In this document: positions 45,228-53,899 of the stretch, one piece after another | Layout: every line of letters starts with the position of its first letter | Numbering within the stretch: the stretch's first letter is position 1 | Origin: Methanobrevibacter_A acididurans | GTDB lineage: Archaea; Methanobacteriota; Methanobacteria; Methanobacteriales; Methanobacteriaceae | DNA length: 64,000 bases | NCBI RefSeq assembly: GCF_046197875.1 | Contig: NZ_CP166991.1 | Coordinates: 1,612,001 to 1,676,000, forward strand | Reading direction: 5' to 3' | Notes under the pieces: generated by a model | Databases searched by the model: none | What the model was told of the DNA's origin: nothing | What the model saw: only the letters and a program-made list of their open reading frames with translations | Translations under genes and position numbers: made by a program

Positions 45228-45257
45228 TTCACTATAAAATTTTTTTTTTATAGTGAA
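45228..45257. terminator. Bidirectional terminator between convergent genes
   Basis: A 12-bp perfect stem TTCACTATAAAA / TTTTATAGTGAA with a 6-base T loop lies between the stop codons of the marker 11 gene (plus) and the membrane glycosyltransferase (minus). AT-rich tails flank both sides. Confidence 0.65.
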
Positions 45258-45279
45258 ATATTTAAAATTTAAACTTTTT

Positions 45280-47001
45280 TTAATTTGTATAAAACTCTAT
45301 AAACGAATTTTTATTTGATGATAAAAATTGTGAAGATGTAGTTTCATTCATAGAATCATTAAAAGATAATTCAATAACATTATCACCACTATAAAATTTT
45401 AAAGTTTCATTATTCTTAATATTATTACCATTGAATTTTCCTATTATATTTCCATTATCTGAGAGAGTATATTGTGAATCGTTTTTAAAAGATCCAGAAA
45501 TGGTTTTAATGTGTTTTCCATTTAACGTTATATTTACTTCTGTTTCATTAGATTTATGATCAAATATTTGGAAATTTTCCTTTAAAACTGTTGAATTATT
45601 TAGGTTTGATGAATTAATTGTATGAGAAATAATTGAAGAATCAAATATTCTATTTAAACGACTGTTAGATATTACATCTCCTGAACTAACATCTAAATAT
45701 CTTCGAGCATCAGATGGTATTCGCAAAGTATTTGCTTCTCCCGGCCTAGTTTCATTTACTGAATAAGTTGTATCGCCAAGCTCAATCGTATCTCCTATAT
45801 CCATTTGCATAGTAGTTAAAGCATCCTGTGGAATCCTTAAAAAATTTGTTTCATTTTCAATAGCACTATCAACTGTATATGGTCCTCTAACAGATATTGT
45901 TTGTTGCTGATCAGGATGTGAAAATATTATAAGGTTTCTAGAAGTTGGTTCTACTGAAATCACCCCATCATTAATTGTTGTTGCACTCATAAATGTTGTT
46001 AACATTAAAATTAAGATTAATCCACACACTAAAAATGGGAAATGCATTTTAAGAAATGATTTTAATATTGACCCCCTAGATCCTTTTTTAAGAATATTAA
46101 AAGATTTTGACACTAATTTGATTACATAATAAATTGTTAGTATCACACCTATAACTGCAATTATAGAACCTAAAAATAATGGTATGGGTTGAACAAAAAA
46201 TATTGTGAATAAACCTAAAATTATAAGTGAAAGACCCATAATAGCCATTCTTATATAATTACCAAGGGTATCCATCATTGTAACACGACCGTATTCAACA
46301 GCCCTATTAATGATTGTTCTAACAACTTCATTAGCCATTTTATTAAGATCGGATAATGGGGACATGTCATGTTTTATGTTTCCAATATCCACTTCTTGAA
46401 TTCTAATTCCATGAATATCTGCATCAAGAACAATACCTACATCCACACCATAATCTTTTTCAAATTTTATTTTATTTAATGCAGTTCTTTTTCCTGCAAA
46501 TTGTCCACTTAATGGTTGTTCAAATACTATTTCTGGGAAGAAAAATTTTAGCAATGGTTTTGCGGTAAGCTCTGTTACTCTCCCACTTTCTCTTGCAAAT
46601 TTTGTTTTTGTTATATCTGTTTTTCCTTCTAGTATAGGTTTAATTATATTATCAACTTTTTTTGAGGTTAGATTAGATATATCAGCATCTATAAATGCAA
46701 CTATATCTGATTTTGTATTTTTAAAACCTGTTTTAATTGCAGCACCTTTACCTAAATTTGATTTATGACTTATAACTTTAGATCCTGCAGATATAGCTTC
46801 TTTTACAGTATTATCTGTAGATCCATCATCAACTACTAAAATTTCATTAACATAATCTATTTTTTTTATTACCGTTACAATTTTAGCAACTGTTTTTTCT
46901 TCATTATAAGCAGGTATTACAACAGAAACAGATGGGTTTTTATTATTTGTAGTTTTAATTGATGCTAATAAAAATGCGATTAAAACTATAAACCAGGACA
47001 T
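45280..47001 (-). CDS. Membrane GT2 glycosyltransferase with AbrB-like outside repeats
   Basis: A 573-aa protein. Residues 1-15 are hydrophobic. Residues 24-215 are a DPM1/GT2 domain of the kind in glucosyl-phosphoglycerate synthase and dolichol-phosphate transferases (SVVIPAYNEEKTVAK, LVVDDGSTDNTV, VAFIDADISN, QPLSGQFAGKR, DYGVDVGIVLDA, EVDIGNIKHDMSPL). Membrane helices lie at about 251-271, 273-295 and 320-341. The last 230 residues should be outside and carry several N-glycosylation sequons. Within them LRIPQDALTTMQMDIGD (388-404) and LRIPSDARRYLDVSSGD (426-442) are tandem AbrB-like hairpins, normally DNA-binding folds of regulators. Start has no strong site. Confidence 0.78.
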   Translation of the reverse strand: MSWFIVLIAFLLASIKTTNNKNPSVSVVIPAYNEEKTVAKIVTVIKKIDYVNEILVVDDGSTDNTVKEAISAGSKVISHKSNLGKGAAIKTGFKNTKSDIVAFIDADISNLTSKKVDNIIKPILEGKTDITKTKFARESGRVTELTAKPLLKFFFPEIVFEQPLSGQFAGKRTALNKIKFEKDYGVDVGIVLDADIHGIRIQEVDIGNIKHDMSPLSDLNKMANEVVRTIINRAVEYGRVTMMDTLGNYIRMAIMGLSLIILGLFTIFFVQPIPLFLGSIIAVIGVILTIYYVIKLVSKSFNILKKGSRGSILKSFLKMHFPFLVCGLILILMLTTFMSATTINDGVISVEPTSRNLIIFSHPDQQQTISVRGPYTVDSAIENETNFLRIPQDALTTMQMDIGDTIELGDTTYSVNETRPGEANTLRIPSDARRYLDVSSGDVISNSRLNRIFDSSIISHTINSSNLNNSTVLKENFQIFDHKSNETEVNITLNGKHIKTISGSFKNDSQYTLSDNGNIIGKFNGNNIKNNETLKFYSGDNVIELSFNDSMNETTSSQFLSSNKNSFIEFYTN

Positions 47002-47333
47002 TATTTTCTTACCTCAACTTTATTAATTTATATCAAAAAATTTATCTATTTTAATATATTTATTTTAGAAATTTAAAAAGTTTATTATACATTAGACAAT
47101 TTTTAAAAAAATATTTATTAAAAAAAATCTGTTCGATGAATTCCGAAAGTTATATAAAGTATAAATTAAAACATTTAATTAACATAATTTAATATGAAAT
47201 AATGAAGATTATGACTTGAAATTTTAAACATTATTCAAGAAAATATTTTTAAATAAAAATGTTATTATAAAATTTTTATTTATATAGCATAAAACAAACC
47301 AAAAGATTATAAAATTTTTTAATGAATAAGTGA
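47002..47333. other. Intergenic region before the interrupted small gene
   Basis: 332 bp of AT-rich DNA. It holds one good promoter candidate at 47143-47158 and a partial inverted repeat TTCGATGAATTCCGAA just before it. I see no ORF with a ribosome binding site and no RNA gene. Confidence 0.5.
47143..47158 (+). promoter_or_regulatory. BRE plus TATA promoter candidate
   Basis: CCGAAA (BRE) is followed directly by GTTATATAAA. This is the best BRE/TATA match I found in the window. Transcription would begin near 47180 and run toward the interrupted gene, leaving a leader of about 160 bases. TTATATAA is a palindrome, so use for the minus-strand glycosyltransferase is also possible. Confidence 0.5.
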
Positions 47334-47430
47334 GGAATAAAAATTATAACCTTAACAAAAGATAAAGAAAAAAAATTGAAATATTATATCAATGAAAATT
47401 TCCCTGAAATTAATTTCAAATACCAAATTG

Positions 47431-47454
47431 GGCTCTGTCAAAAACTTAGTTGAT
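47431..47454 (+). repeat. Left terminal inverted repeat
   Basis: 24 bp, exact inverse of 48767-48790. Preceded by CAAATTG at 47424-47430. Confidence 0.92.
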
Positions 47455-47563
47455 TTTATTTTTTGAAATATTTTGACTCATAATTTTTTTAAGCTTTCTT
47501 ATGGCTTTAATTATGATTTAGAAATAGTAAAGTTAATATATTAAGTGGAGCCAATATATTAAT

Positions 47564-48783
47564 ATGACTAAATTAAAAATAAAAGCTCCATGTTATACTA
47601 TGGAGCCTATACAATTTAAACTTTACGATTTTTGTGAAGAGTTTTCTGGTTTTAGATCTGATGTTTCTAAAAAATTGATTGGATGTCAGGATATGAGTCC
47701 TGAATTGATTCGTCTTGAAAAAAATGGTGAAATAATTTTTAGCAACAGTGTTGCTGTTTGTCCAGTGTGTGGGTCTCACCATAATGTTAAAGATGGTAAA
47801 ATTGAACGTGAATTGATTTTCATGAACTTAGGGAATCAAACTTGTAAAGTTCAAAGATATAAATGCACTAGATGTGGTAATGTATTTAGTGCTGACTTAT
47901 CCTCAATAGTTGAGGTTAATAGAAATATTACTAAGCCAGTAATTGATTTTATACTTAAATCCTATAGTATTAGTGGTGATAGTATTCGTAAAATCATGCA
48001 CAGGTTAAAAGAAATCCATAATGTGGATATCTCTTATCAAAGTGTAGAAAACATCCTATTAGGCTTAGAATATGATTTAGATAATGATTTTTATAGTCTT
48101 TCTGGTTATTACTTGTTTGATGCTTTGTGGGTTAAAATTAACAGTGTTTGGAATTATATTTTAGCTTTATTCGACCTACAAAGTAATACAATTGTTTCCT
48201 ACGATTTAACCCCTTCTGAGTCAGAAAAAAGTATTTACAAGTTTCTAAGCGAATCCACTTACAATCAAGATCGTAACTATATTGTAACCGATTTAAAACA
48301 TTGAGTAATCGCCAACCAATACGAAAATTAGGTTTCAAACATCAATTCTGTGTGTTTCACACTAAACAAAAAATAAACAGAGACATAAACGATTACTTAA
48401 AACAAAATAAATTAACTCTTGAGGATATTGAATCTGTAAAAAGTTTTAAACATGAAATTTTCAATATTATGGATGCTCCAGACTTAGAAACAGCTAAAAC
48501 AAAAAGAGATCAACTTATCAAAGAACAAAAAACCCTACCTGAACCAATTTTCAAAATCTTATGGAAATTCATAGTTCCCTACTTCAAAAACCTAACATAT
48601 TACATTAAAAACAGCAACATTAGTCGTACAAGTAACAAAATCGAGAATATATTCCAAAAAGTATTCCCAAAACATATCAAAAGACTAATGAAAACAGAAA
48701 CCGGATTAATCAACAGATTCAAACTAAAACTCGAATTCTGGAACATAAAAAATAAAAAACAAAATCATCAACTAAGTTTTTGA
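47564..48783 (+). pseudogene. Degenerate DDE transposase
   Basis: The reading frame runs 246 codons from 47564, stops at a TGA (48302-48304) and continues for a few codons to TAG; a one-base shift in a run of A near 48325 restores the rest to 48783. So at least one nonsense and one frameshift mutation are present. The N-terminal part has a zinc ribbon (CPVCGSHHNVKDG, YKCTRCGNVFS). Candidate catalytic residues are D in YYLFDALWVKI, D in IVTDLKH just before the stop, and E in SNKIENIFQK. The intact protein would be about 405 aa. Its own stop lies inside the right inverted repeat. Confidence 0.87.
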
Positions 48784-48790
48784 CAGAGCC
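48767..48790 (-). repeat. Right terminal inverted repeat
   Basis: 24 bp, exact inverse of 47431-47454. Followed by CAAATTG at 48791-48797. The transposase stop codon lies within it. Confidence 0.92.
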
Positions 48791-48958
48791 CAAATTGATG
48801 ATAAAAAAATTTATATTATATCTAATAAATTAATACATCAATTAAAAATAGGTGAAAAACATATCGATGATTTAGAAGTGCTTTTAAATGGTAAGTTTAA
48901 AGGAATAATATCTACTAAAGGTTATTATGCATTGGTTTACTTACTGAATTCAGAATAA

Positions 48959-49308
48959 ATTTTTATTACTTATTATCTACTTACTATGAAATTAAATTTT
49001 ATAATGTTATAACTATTTTTATGGATTTTTTAATCATTGATTTTTTTTACTGCATAGTTATATTAAAATGTTTAAACATTTTTTTTAATATTTTATATAA
49101 AAATATATTATAAGAAAATTTTATGGAATTTATAATTAAAATATTAAAATATATTCTATATTTTCAAAAAATAAAAAACTATAAGGATACTTTTTTTAAA
49201 TAAATATTATTAATCAAACTAATTTTTATTAATTATAAAAATATGAAATGATAAAAATATATAATATAAATTTTAGTATATTACTTTTTATTAGGAGATA
49301 ATTATTAT
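48959..49308. other. Intergenic region before tex
   Basis: 350 bp, extremely AT-rich. I see no ORF with a credible ribosome binding site, no tRNA and no clear hairpin. The tex promoter must lie near its right end (AT-rich TATA-like stretches around 49258-49275), but no single box stands out. Confidence 0.5.
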
Positions 49309-51468
49309 ATGATTGCTGAAACATTATCTGAAGAATTAAATATTAAAAATTGGCAAAGTAATGCGGTTATAAACCTCATTGATGATGGGAATAGTATTCC
49401 TTTTATAGCTAGATATCGTAAAGAAGTGACAGGGTCATTAGACGATGAAACTTTAAGAAATTTTAATGAAAGATTAGAATATTTACGTAACTTAGAATCT
49501 AAAAAAGAAAAAATAATTAAAGTTATTGATGAACAGGGAAAGTTAACAGAACCATTAGCTAAAATAATCACCAATGCTAAAACTTTAGTCGAATTAGATG
49601 ATATTTATCGACCATACAAACCCAAAAGAAGAACTAGAGCAACAATAGCTAAAGAAAAAGGACTTGAACCTTTAGCAAATACAATATTAAAACAGGAAAT
49701 AGATGTTCCAGTTGATAAAATAGCTATGAAATATTTATCCGAAGAATTGAATGTTGCAACAATAGAAGATGCTATAAATGGGGCTAAAGATATTATAGCT
49801 GAAAAAATTTCAGACAATGCCCAATTTAGATCTTTAATTCGGCAAGTTAGTTTTGAAGATGGGGAATTAGAAATTAATGCCAAAAATAAAGATGTTGAAT
49901 CTGAATATGAAATGTATTATAATTATAATGAACCTTTAGATAAAATTGCAAATCATAGAATTTTAGCTATCAATAGAGGAGAAAATGAAAAAGTTCTTAA
50001 AATAAAAATAAAAACACCAGAAGAAGATATTTTTAGTTATTTAAAAAGACACGTCTTATTAAATAAGGGTGAAAAAATCACTCAACCAGAATATAATAAG
50101 TATACTGAAAAAATTTTAGAGGAAAGTATTTTAGATTCTTATAAAAGATTGATTGCTTCAGCAATTGAAAGAGAAATACGAAATGAATTAATTGAAAGAG
50201 CAGAAGAAAGTTCTATTAAAGTTTTTTCAGAAAATTTAGAACAATTATTAATGCAAAATCCAATTATTGGAAAAACTGTTTTAGGTTGGGATCCTGGATT
50301 TAGAACAGGATGTAAATTAGCAGTGGTTGATAAAACAGGTAAAGCATTAGATACATGTGTTGTTTTTCCAACTGAACCTAAAAATAAGATAGTGGAAACA
50401 AAAAGTATTGTAAAAGATTTAATTAAAAAGTATGATATTGATTTAATTGCATTAGGTAATGGTACTGCTTCTAGAGAATCTGAAATTGTAATTACTCAAT
50501 TAATTCAGGAGATAAATAAAGATGTGCAGTATGTTATTGTAAGTGAAGCAGGAGCTTCTGTTTATTCTGCTAGTAAATTAGCTACTGAAGAGTTTCCAGA
50601 ATATGATGTTGGAGAAAGAAGTGCAATTTCTATTGCTAGACGTTTACAAGATCCTTTGTCTGAATTAGTTAAAATTGATCCGAAATCCATTGGTGTTGGA
50701 CAGTATCAACATGATATGAATCAGAAAAAATTAAGTGACTCTTTAAATTTTGTAGTTGATAAATCTGTGAATAATGTTGGTGTTGATTTAAATACGGCTT
50801 CTGTATCTCTTTTAAAACATGTGTCAGGTATTAGTAAATCTGTTGCTAAGAACATTGTGAAGTATAGAGAAGAAAATGGAATTTTTAGTAATAGGAATGA
50901 ACTTTTAAATGTTCCTGGTCTTGGCCCCAAAGCTTATGAACAATGCGCAGGATTTTTAAAAGTTATTAATAGTGATAACCCTCTAGATAGCACATGTGTT
51001 CATCCAGAATCTTATAAAGCAACTGAAAATTTATTAAAATATTTAGGATACTCTTTAAATGATATTGGTTCAAAAAATCTTAATTTAAATGATTTAGACT
51101 ATGAAGAACTTTCTGAAAAATTAAATATTGGAAATATTACATTAATAGATATTGTTAAAGAACTTAAGAAACCCGGAAGAGATCCTAGAGAAGAAATGCC
51201 TAAACCTATTCTTAGAAGTGATGTTTTAGAATTAGAAAACTTAGAAGAAGGTATGATATTGCAAGGAACTGTTAGAAATATTGTTGATTTTGGAGCTTTT
51301 GTAGATATAGGTGTTCATCAAGATGGATTAGTTCACATTTCTGAATTAGTTGAAAATAAATTTGTAAAACATCCATTAGATATTGTAAGTGTTGGGGATA
51401 TTGTAGATGTTAGAGTATTGAATGTTGATTTAGATAGAAAAAGGATTCAATTATCTATGATTATTTAA
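49309..51468 (+). CDS. tex: Tex-family RNA-binding transcription accessory protein
   Basis: A 719-aa protein of the Tex/Spt6-like family, common in bacteria. Domains in order: helical Tex N-terminus (FIARYRKEVTGSLDDETLRNF, DIYRPYKPKRRTRATIAKEKGL), YqgF/RNase H-like domain from about residue 325 (GWDPGFRTGCKLAVVDKTG), VSEAGASVYSASKLATEEFP, ERSAISIARRLQDPL, helix-hairpin-helix (LNTASVSLLKHVSGISKSVA, NVPGLGPKAYEQCAGFL), and a C-terminal S1 RNA-binding domain (GTVRNIVDFGAFVDIGVHQDGLVHISEL). It is complete and normal in length. The precise role in archaea is not established. GGAGATAATTATTAT precedes the ATG. Confidence 0.93.
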   Translation: MIAETLSEELNIKNWQSNAVINLIDDGNSIPFIARYRKEVTGSLDDETLRNFNERLEYLRNLESKKEKIIKVIDEQGKLTEPLAKIITNAKTLVELDDIYRPYKPKRRTRATIAKEKGLEPLANTILKQEIDVPVDKIAMKYLSEELNVATIEDAINGAKDIIAEKISDNAQFRSLIRQVSFEDGELEINAKNKDVESEYEMYYNYNEPLDKIANHRILAINRGENEKVLKIKIKTPEEDIFSYLKRHVLLNKGEKITQPEYNKYTEKILEESILDSYKRLIASAIEREIRNELIERAEESSIKVFSENLEQLLMQNPIIGKTVLGWDPGFRTGCKLAVVDKTGKALDTCVVFPTEPKNKIVETKSIVKDLIKKYDIDLIALGNGTASRESEIVITQLIQEINKDVQYVIVSEAGASVYSASKLATEEFPEYDVGERSAISIARRLQDPLSELVKIDPKSIGVGQYQHDMNQKKLSDSLNFVVDKSVNNVGVDLNTASVSLLKHVSGISKSVAKNIVKYREENGIFSNRNELLNVPGLGPKAYEQCAGFLKVINSDNPLDSTCVHPESYKATENLLKYLGYSLNDIGSKNLNLNDLDYEELSEKLNIGNITLIDIVKELKKPGRDPREEMPKPILRSDVLELENLEEGMILQGTVRNIVDFGAFVDIGVHQDGLVHISELVENKFVKHPLDIVSVGDIVDVRVLNVDLDRKRIQLSMII

Positions 51469-51558
51469 ACAAATTATTATTTTAAATTTTTTTAAAATTC
51501 AACATTAATAAATAATAAATTAAATATATAATAAATTAATATTTTAAAGGTGGAATAG

Positions 51559-52575
51559 ATGACCCCAAAAGTAATGATAATTTTAGGTAGTGCATCAGAT
51601 ATTAAAATAGCTGAAAAAAGCACAAGTGTTTTAGAAAAATTAAAAATACCTTATAGTGTAAAAGTTGCGTCAGCTCATAGGACACATGATAAAGTTAAAG
51701 AATTAGTAGTGGATGCAACTAATGAAGGTGTTGAAGTATTTATTGGAATTGCGGGATTAGCAGCTCATTTACCTGGATCTATTGCCTCATATACTTATAA
51801 GCCAGTTATCGGTGTACCTGTTAATGCTAAATTAGGTGGTTTAGATGCTTTATATGCTTGCAGCCAAATGCCTTTTCCAGCTCCTGTAGCTACTGTTGGA
51901 ATTGATAGAGGAGATAATGGTGCTATACTTGCAGGGCAAATTATTGCTACACATGATAATGAAGTTAAAGAAAATATATCTAAATTGAGATTAGCATATC
52001 AAGAAAAAGTTCGAGTCGGAGAAAAGGAAGTTTTAAGTAAACTTAATGGAAATTATATAGATAAAGAATTTTTAGCTAATCAAGAAAATGAACCTGTTGA
52101 AAGTAATGTTGAAAAATTAGATGATGCTCCACTTATTTCTATAATTGCTGGAAGTTATACTGACTTAAAAACTGCAAAAAAAGTTACTAGTGTATTGGAT
52201 AAAATAGGTATTAGTTATGATTTAGCCATTATTTCTCCAATTAGATATGCTGATAAATTTGAAAATTATATGAAAAAAATGGAAAATGTTAAATTATTTA
52301 TTGCTGTTAGCGGACTTTCTGCTCTTGTAACTGGATCAATAGTTGCTTTAAGTGAAAAACCAGTTATTGGCGTTCCTTGTTCTAATAACGATGATGTTCA
52401 TGATGCTTTATTTACTATGGTTCAAATGCCGCCGGGTGTTCCTGTTGGAACTGTAGGTACAGATAATGGTAGAAATGCAGCAATTTTAGCTGGAGAAATT
52501 TTAGGGATATCTAGTGAAAAAATTAAAGAAAATTTAAAATGGATTAAATACAAAATGCAGAATTATAGGAATTGA
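51559..52575 (+). CDS. purE: Two-domain N5-CAIR mutase / PurE
   Basis: A 338-aa protein made of two PurE-like domains. The first (residues 1-160) has the catalytic signatures IILGSASDIKIAEK, VASAHRTHDKV, GIAGLAAHLPGSIASYTYKPVIGVP and VATVGIDRGDNGAILAGQI. The second (about 190-330) keeps the fold (IIAGSYTDLKTAKK, SGLSALVTGSIVALSEKPVIGVP, VGTVGTDNGRNAAILAGEI), but SAHRT is replaced by SPIRY, so it probably lacks the catalytic His. Tandem PurE is known in Methanobacteriales. It acts in purine synthesis. AAAGGTGGAATAG precedes the ATG, and the next gene starts five bases after its stop. Confidence 0.93.
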   Translation: MTPKVMIILGSASDIKIAEKSTSVLEKLKIPYSVKVASAHRTHDKVKELVVDATNEGVEVFIGIAGLAAHLPGSIASYTYKPVIGVPVNAKLGGLDALYACSQMPFPAPVATVGIDRGDNGAILAGQIIATHDNEVKENISKLRLAYQEKVRVGEKEVLSKLNGNYIDKEFLANQENEPVESNVEKLDDAPLISIIAGSYTDLKTAKKVTSVLDKIGISYDLAIISPIRYADKFENYMKKMENVKLFIAVSGLSALVTGSIVALSEKPVIGVPCSNNDDVHDALFTMVQMPPGVPVGTVGTDNGRNAAILAGEILGISSEKIKENLKWIKYKMQNYRN

Positions 52576-52579
52576 TTTA

Positions 52580-53842
52580 ATGAACTCAGAAAAAGATGTG
52601 GTTATGAAAATTGATAAGGAAATTAGTGCTAAATATGAAGCAGGAAAAATTTTAAGAGAGCATCCTAAAGATACCGTATTATTGTCAAATATTAAAGGTT
52701 ATGATATTCCAATCGTTTCTGGAATATGTAATACTCGGGAAAAAATTGCTCAATCTATTGGTTGTGAAGTTGAAAATATTACTGATAAAATTATAGAAGC
52801 TAGTGAAAATCCAATAAAAATATCAAATTTTAAAAATCTAGACGAATATGCATCAATTAAAGCAGATTTAAGTAAATTACCAATATTAACTCATTATAAA
52901 AATGATGGTGGGGCTTATATTACTGCAGGTGTTGTTATTGCAAAAGATCCTGAAACTGGAGTTCAGAATGCTTCAATTCATAGAATGTTAGTTCTTAATA
53001 ATAATAAACTAGCCATACGAATTGTTCCAAGAAATTTATTTACTTATTTTAAAAAAGCAGAAAAATTAGGTAAAGATTTAAATATTGCGATAGCCATAGG
53101 AATGGACCCTGCAGTTCTTCTTGCTTCAACAACTGGACCATCAATTGATCAGGACGAAATGGAAATTGCTAATGCATTTAAGGATGGGGATTTAAGTTTA
53201 GTTCAATGTGAAGAATCCAATTTAAATGTTCCAGATGCAGATATTATTTTAGAAGGTAAAATTTCAATAAAAGATAAAGTTAAGGAAGGCCCTTTTGTTG
53301 ATTTAACTGATACTTATGATGTTATTAGAGATCAACCAGTCATTACCCTTTCAAAAATGCATATTAAAAAAGATAATCCTATGTATCATGCTATTTTACC
53401 TGCTGGTTTTGAACATAAATTATTACAAGGTCTCCCTCAAGAACCTAGAATATTTAAAGCAATAAAAAATATGTTACCTACAGTGAAAAATGTGGTTTTA
53501 ACTGAAGGTGGTTGTTGTTGGCTACATGCAGTTGTATCTATTAAGAAACAAACACAAGGCGATGCAAAAAATGTGATTATGGCTGCATTATCTGCACACC
53601 CTTCCCTTAAACATGTGGTTATAGTTGACGAAGATATAAATATATTTGACCCTGAAGATGTTGAGTATGCTATTGCAACTAGAGTCAAAGGTGATGATGA
53701 TATAATTATTATTCCTAAAGCTAGAGGTTCATCTTTAGATCCTGTAGCATTACCTGATGGAACAACTACTAAAATTGGTGTTGATGCCACCAAAATTCTT
53801 GGAAAAGAAGAAAAATTTGAAAGAGTTAGTTTAAGTGAATAA
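52580..53842 (+). CDS. UbiD-family decarboxylase, probable anhydromevalonate phosphate decarboxylase
   Basis: A 420-aa enzyme of the UbiD family, which uses prenylated FMN. Family marks are DGGAYITAGVVIAKDPETGVQNASIHRML (conserved Arg), AIAIGMDPAVLLAST, EGPFVDLTDTYDV (conserved Glu), THE-type PMYHAILPAGFEHKLLQGLP, and DEDINIFDPEDVEYAIATRV. In most archaea one UbiD homologue makes isopentenyl phosphate in the modified mevalonate pathway, and that is the likeliest job for this one. Other UbiD roles are possible, and no UbiX or mevalonate gene is beside it. AGGAATTGATTTA precedes the ATG. Cotranscribed with purE. Confidence 0.78.
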   Translation: MNSEKDVVMKIDKEISAKYEAGKILREHPKDTVLLSNIKGYDIPIVSGICNTREKIAQSIGCEVENITDKIIEASENPIKISNFKNLDEYASIKADLSKLPILTHYKNDGGAYITAGVVIAKDPETGVQNASIHRMLVLNNNKLAIRIVPRNLFTYFKKAEKLGKDLNIAIAIGMDPAVLLASTTGPSIDQDEMEIANAFKDGDLSLVQCEESNLNVPDADIILEGKISIKDKVKEGPFVDLTDTYDVIRDQPVITLSKMHIKKDNPMYHAILPAGFEHKLLQGLPQEPRIFKAIKNMLPTVKNVVLTEGGCCWLHAVVSIKKQTQGDAKNVIMAALSAHPSLKHVVIVDEDINIFDPEDVEYAIATRVKGDDDIIIIPKARGSSLDPVALPDGTTTKIGVDATKILGKEEKFERVSLSE

Positions 53843-53899
53843 AATATTATCTCTTAAACTTTTTAATTATAATATCCTTAAAAAATTATAAATCAATAT

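Larger units (their letters stand above)
47431..48790 (+). mobile_element. Insertion sequence with 24-bp inverted repeats, 1360 bp
   Basis: The ends are perfect 24-bp inverted repeats starting GGCTCTGTCAAAAACTTAGT. CAAATTG occurs immediately outside both ends, consistent with a target duplication of 5-7 bp; the exact length is blurred by the G/C at the junctions. Inside is one transposase gene, now broken. The zinc-ribbon plus DDE layout is like ISL3- or ISNCY-type elements such as ISM1 of Methanobrevibacter smithii, but I cannot assign the family without a search. Confidence 0.9.
47334..48958 (+). pseudogene. Small gene interrupted by an insertion sequence
   Basis: Open codons at 47334-47430 (TLTKDKEKKLKYYINENF and onwards) stop at the insertion and resume at 48791, ending at the TAA at 48956-48958. 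Removing the element and one copy of the target duplication joins the halves in frame as ...FKYQI-DDKKIYIISNKL... to give a protein of about 80 residues. The likely start after the GTGAGG site now reads ATA (47346), perhaps a decayed ATG; an unusual ATT or ATA start cannot be excluded. The 3' half reads HIDDLEVLLNGKFKGIISTK. I do not recognise the family. Confidence 0.7.

Noticed and set aside
48302..48304. In-frame TGA in the transposase as pyrrolysine-like or selenocysteine recoding
   Set aside because: Pyrrolysine uses TAG. No SECIS-like hairpin is visible, and a TAG and a frameshift follow within 10 codons, which fits decay.
47002..49308. tRNA or other structured RNA genes in the long AT-rich gaps
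   Set aside because: Stable RNAs in such a genome should stand out as GC-rich islands; none is present in these or other intergenic regions.
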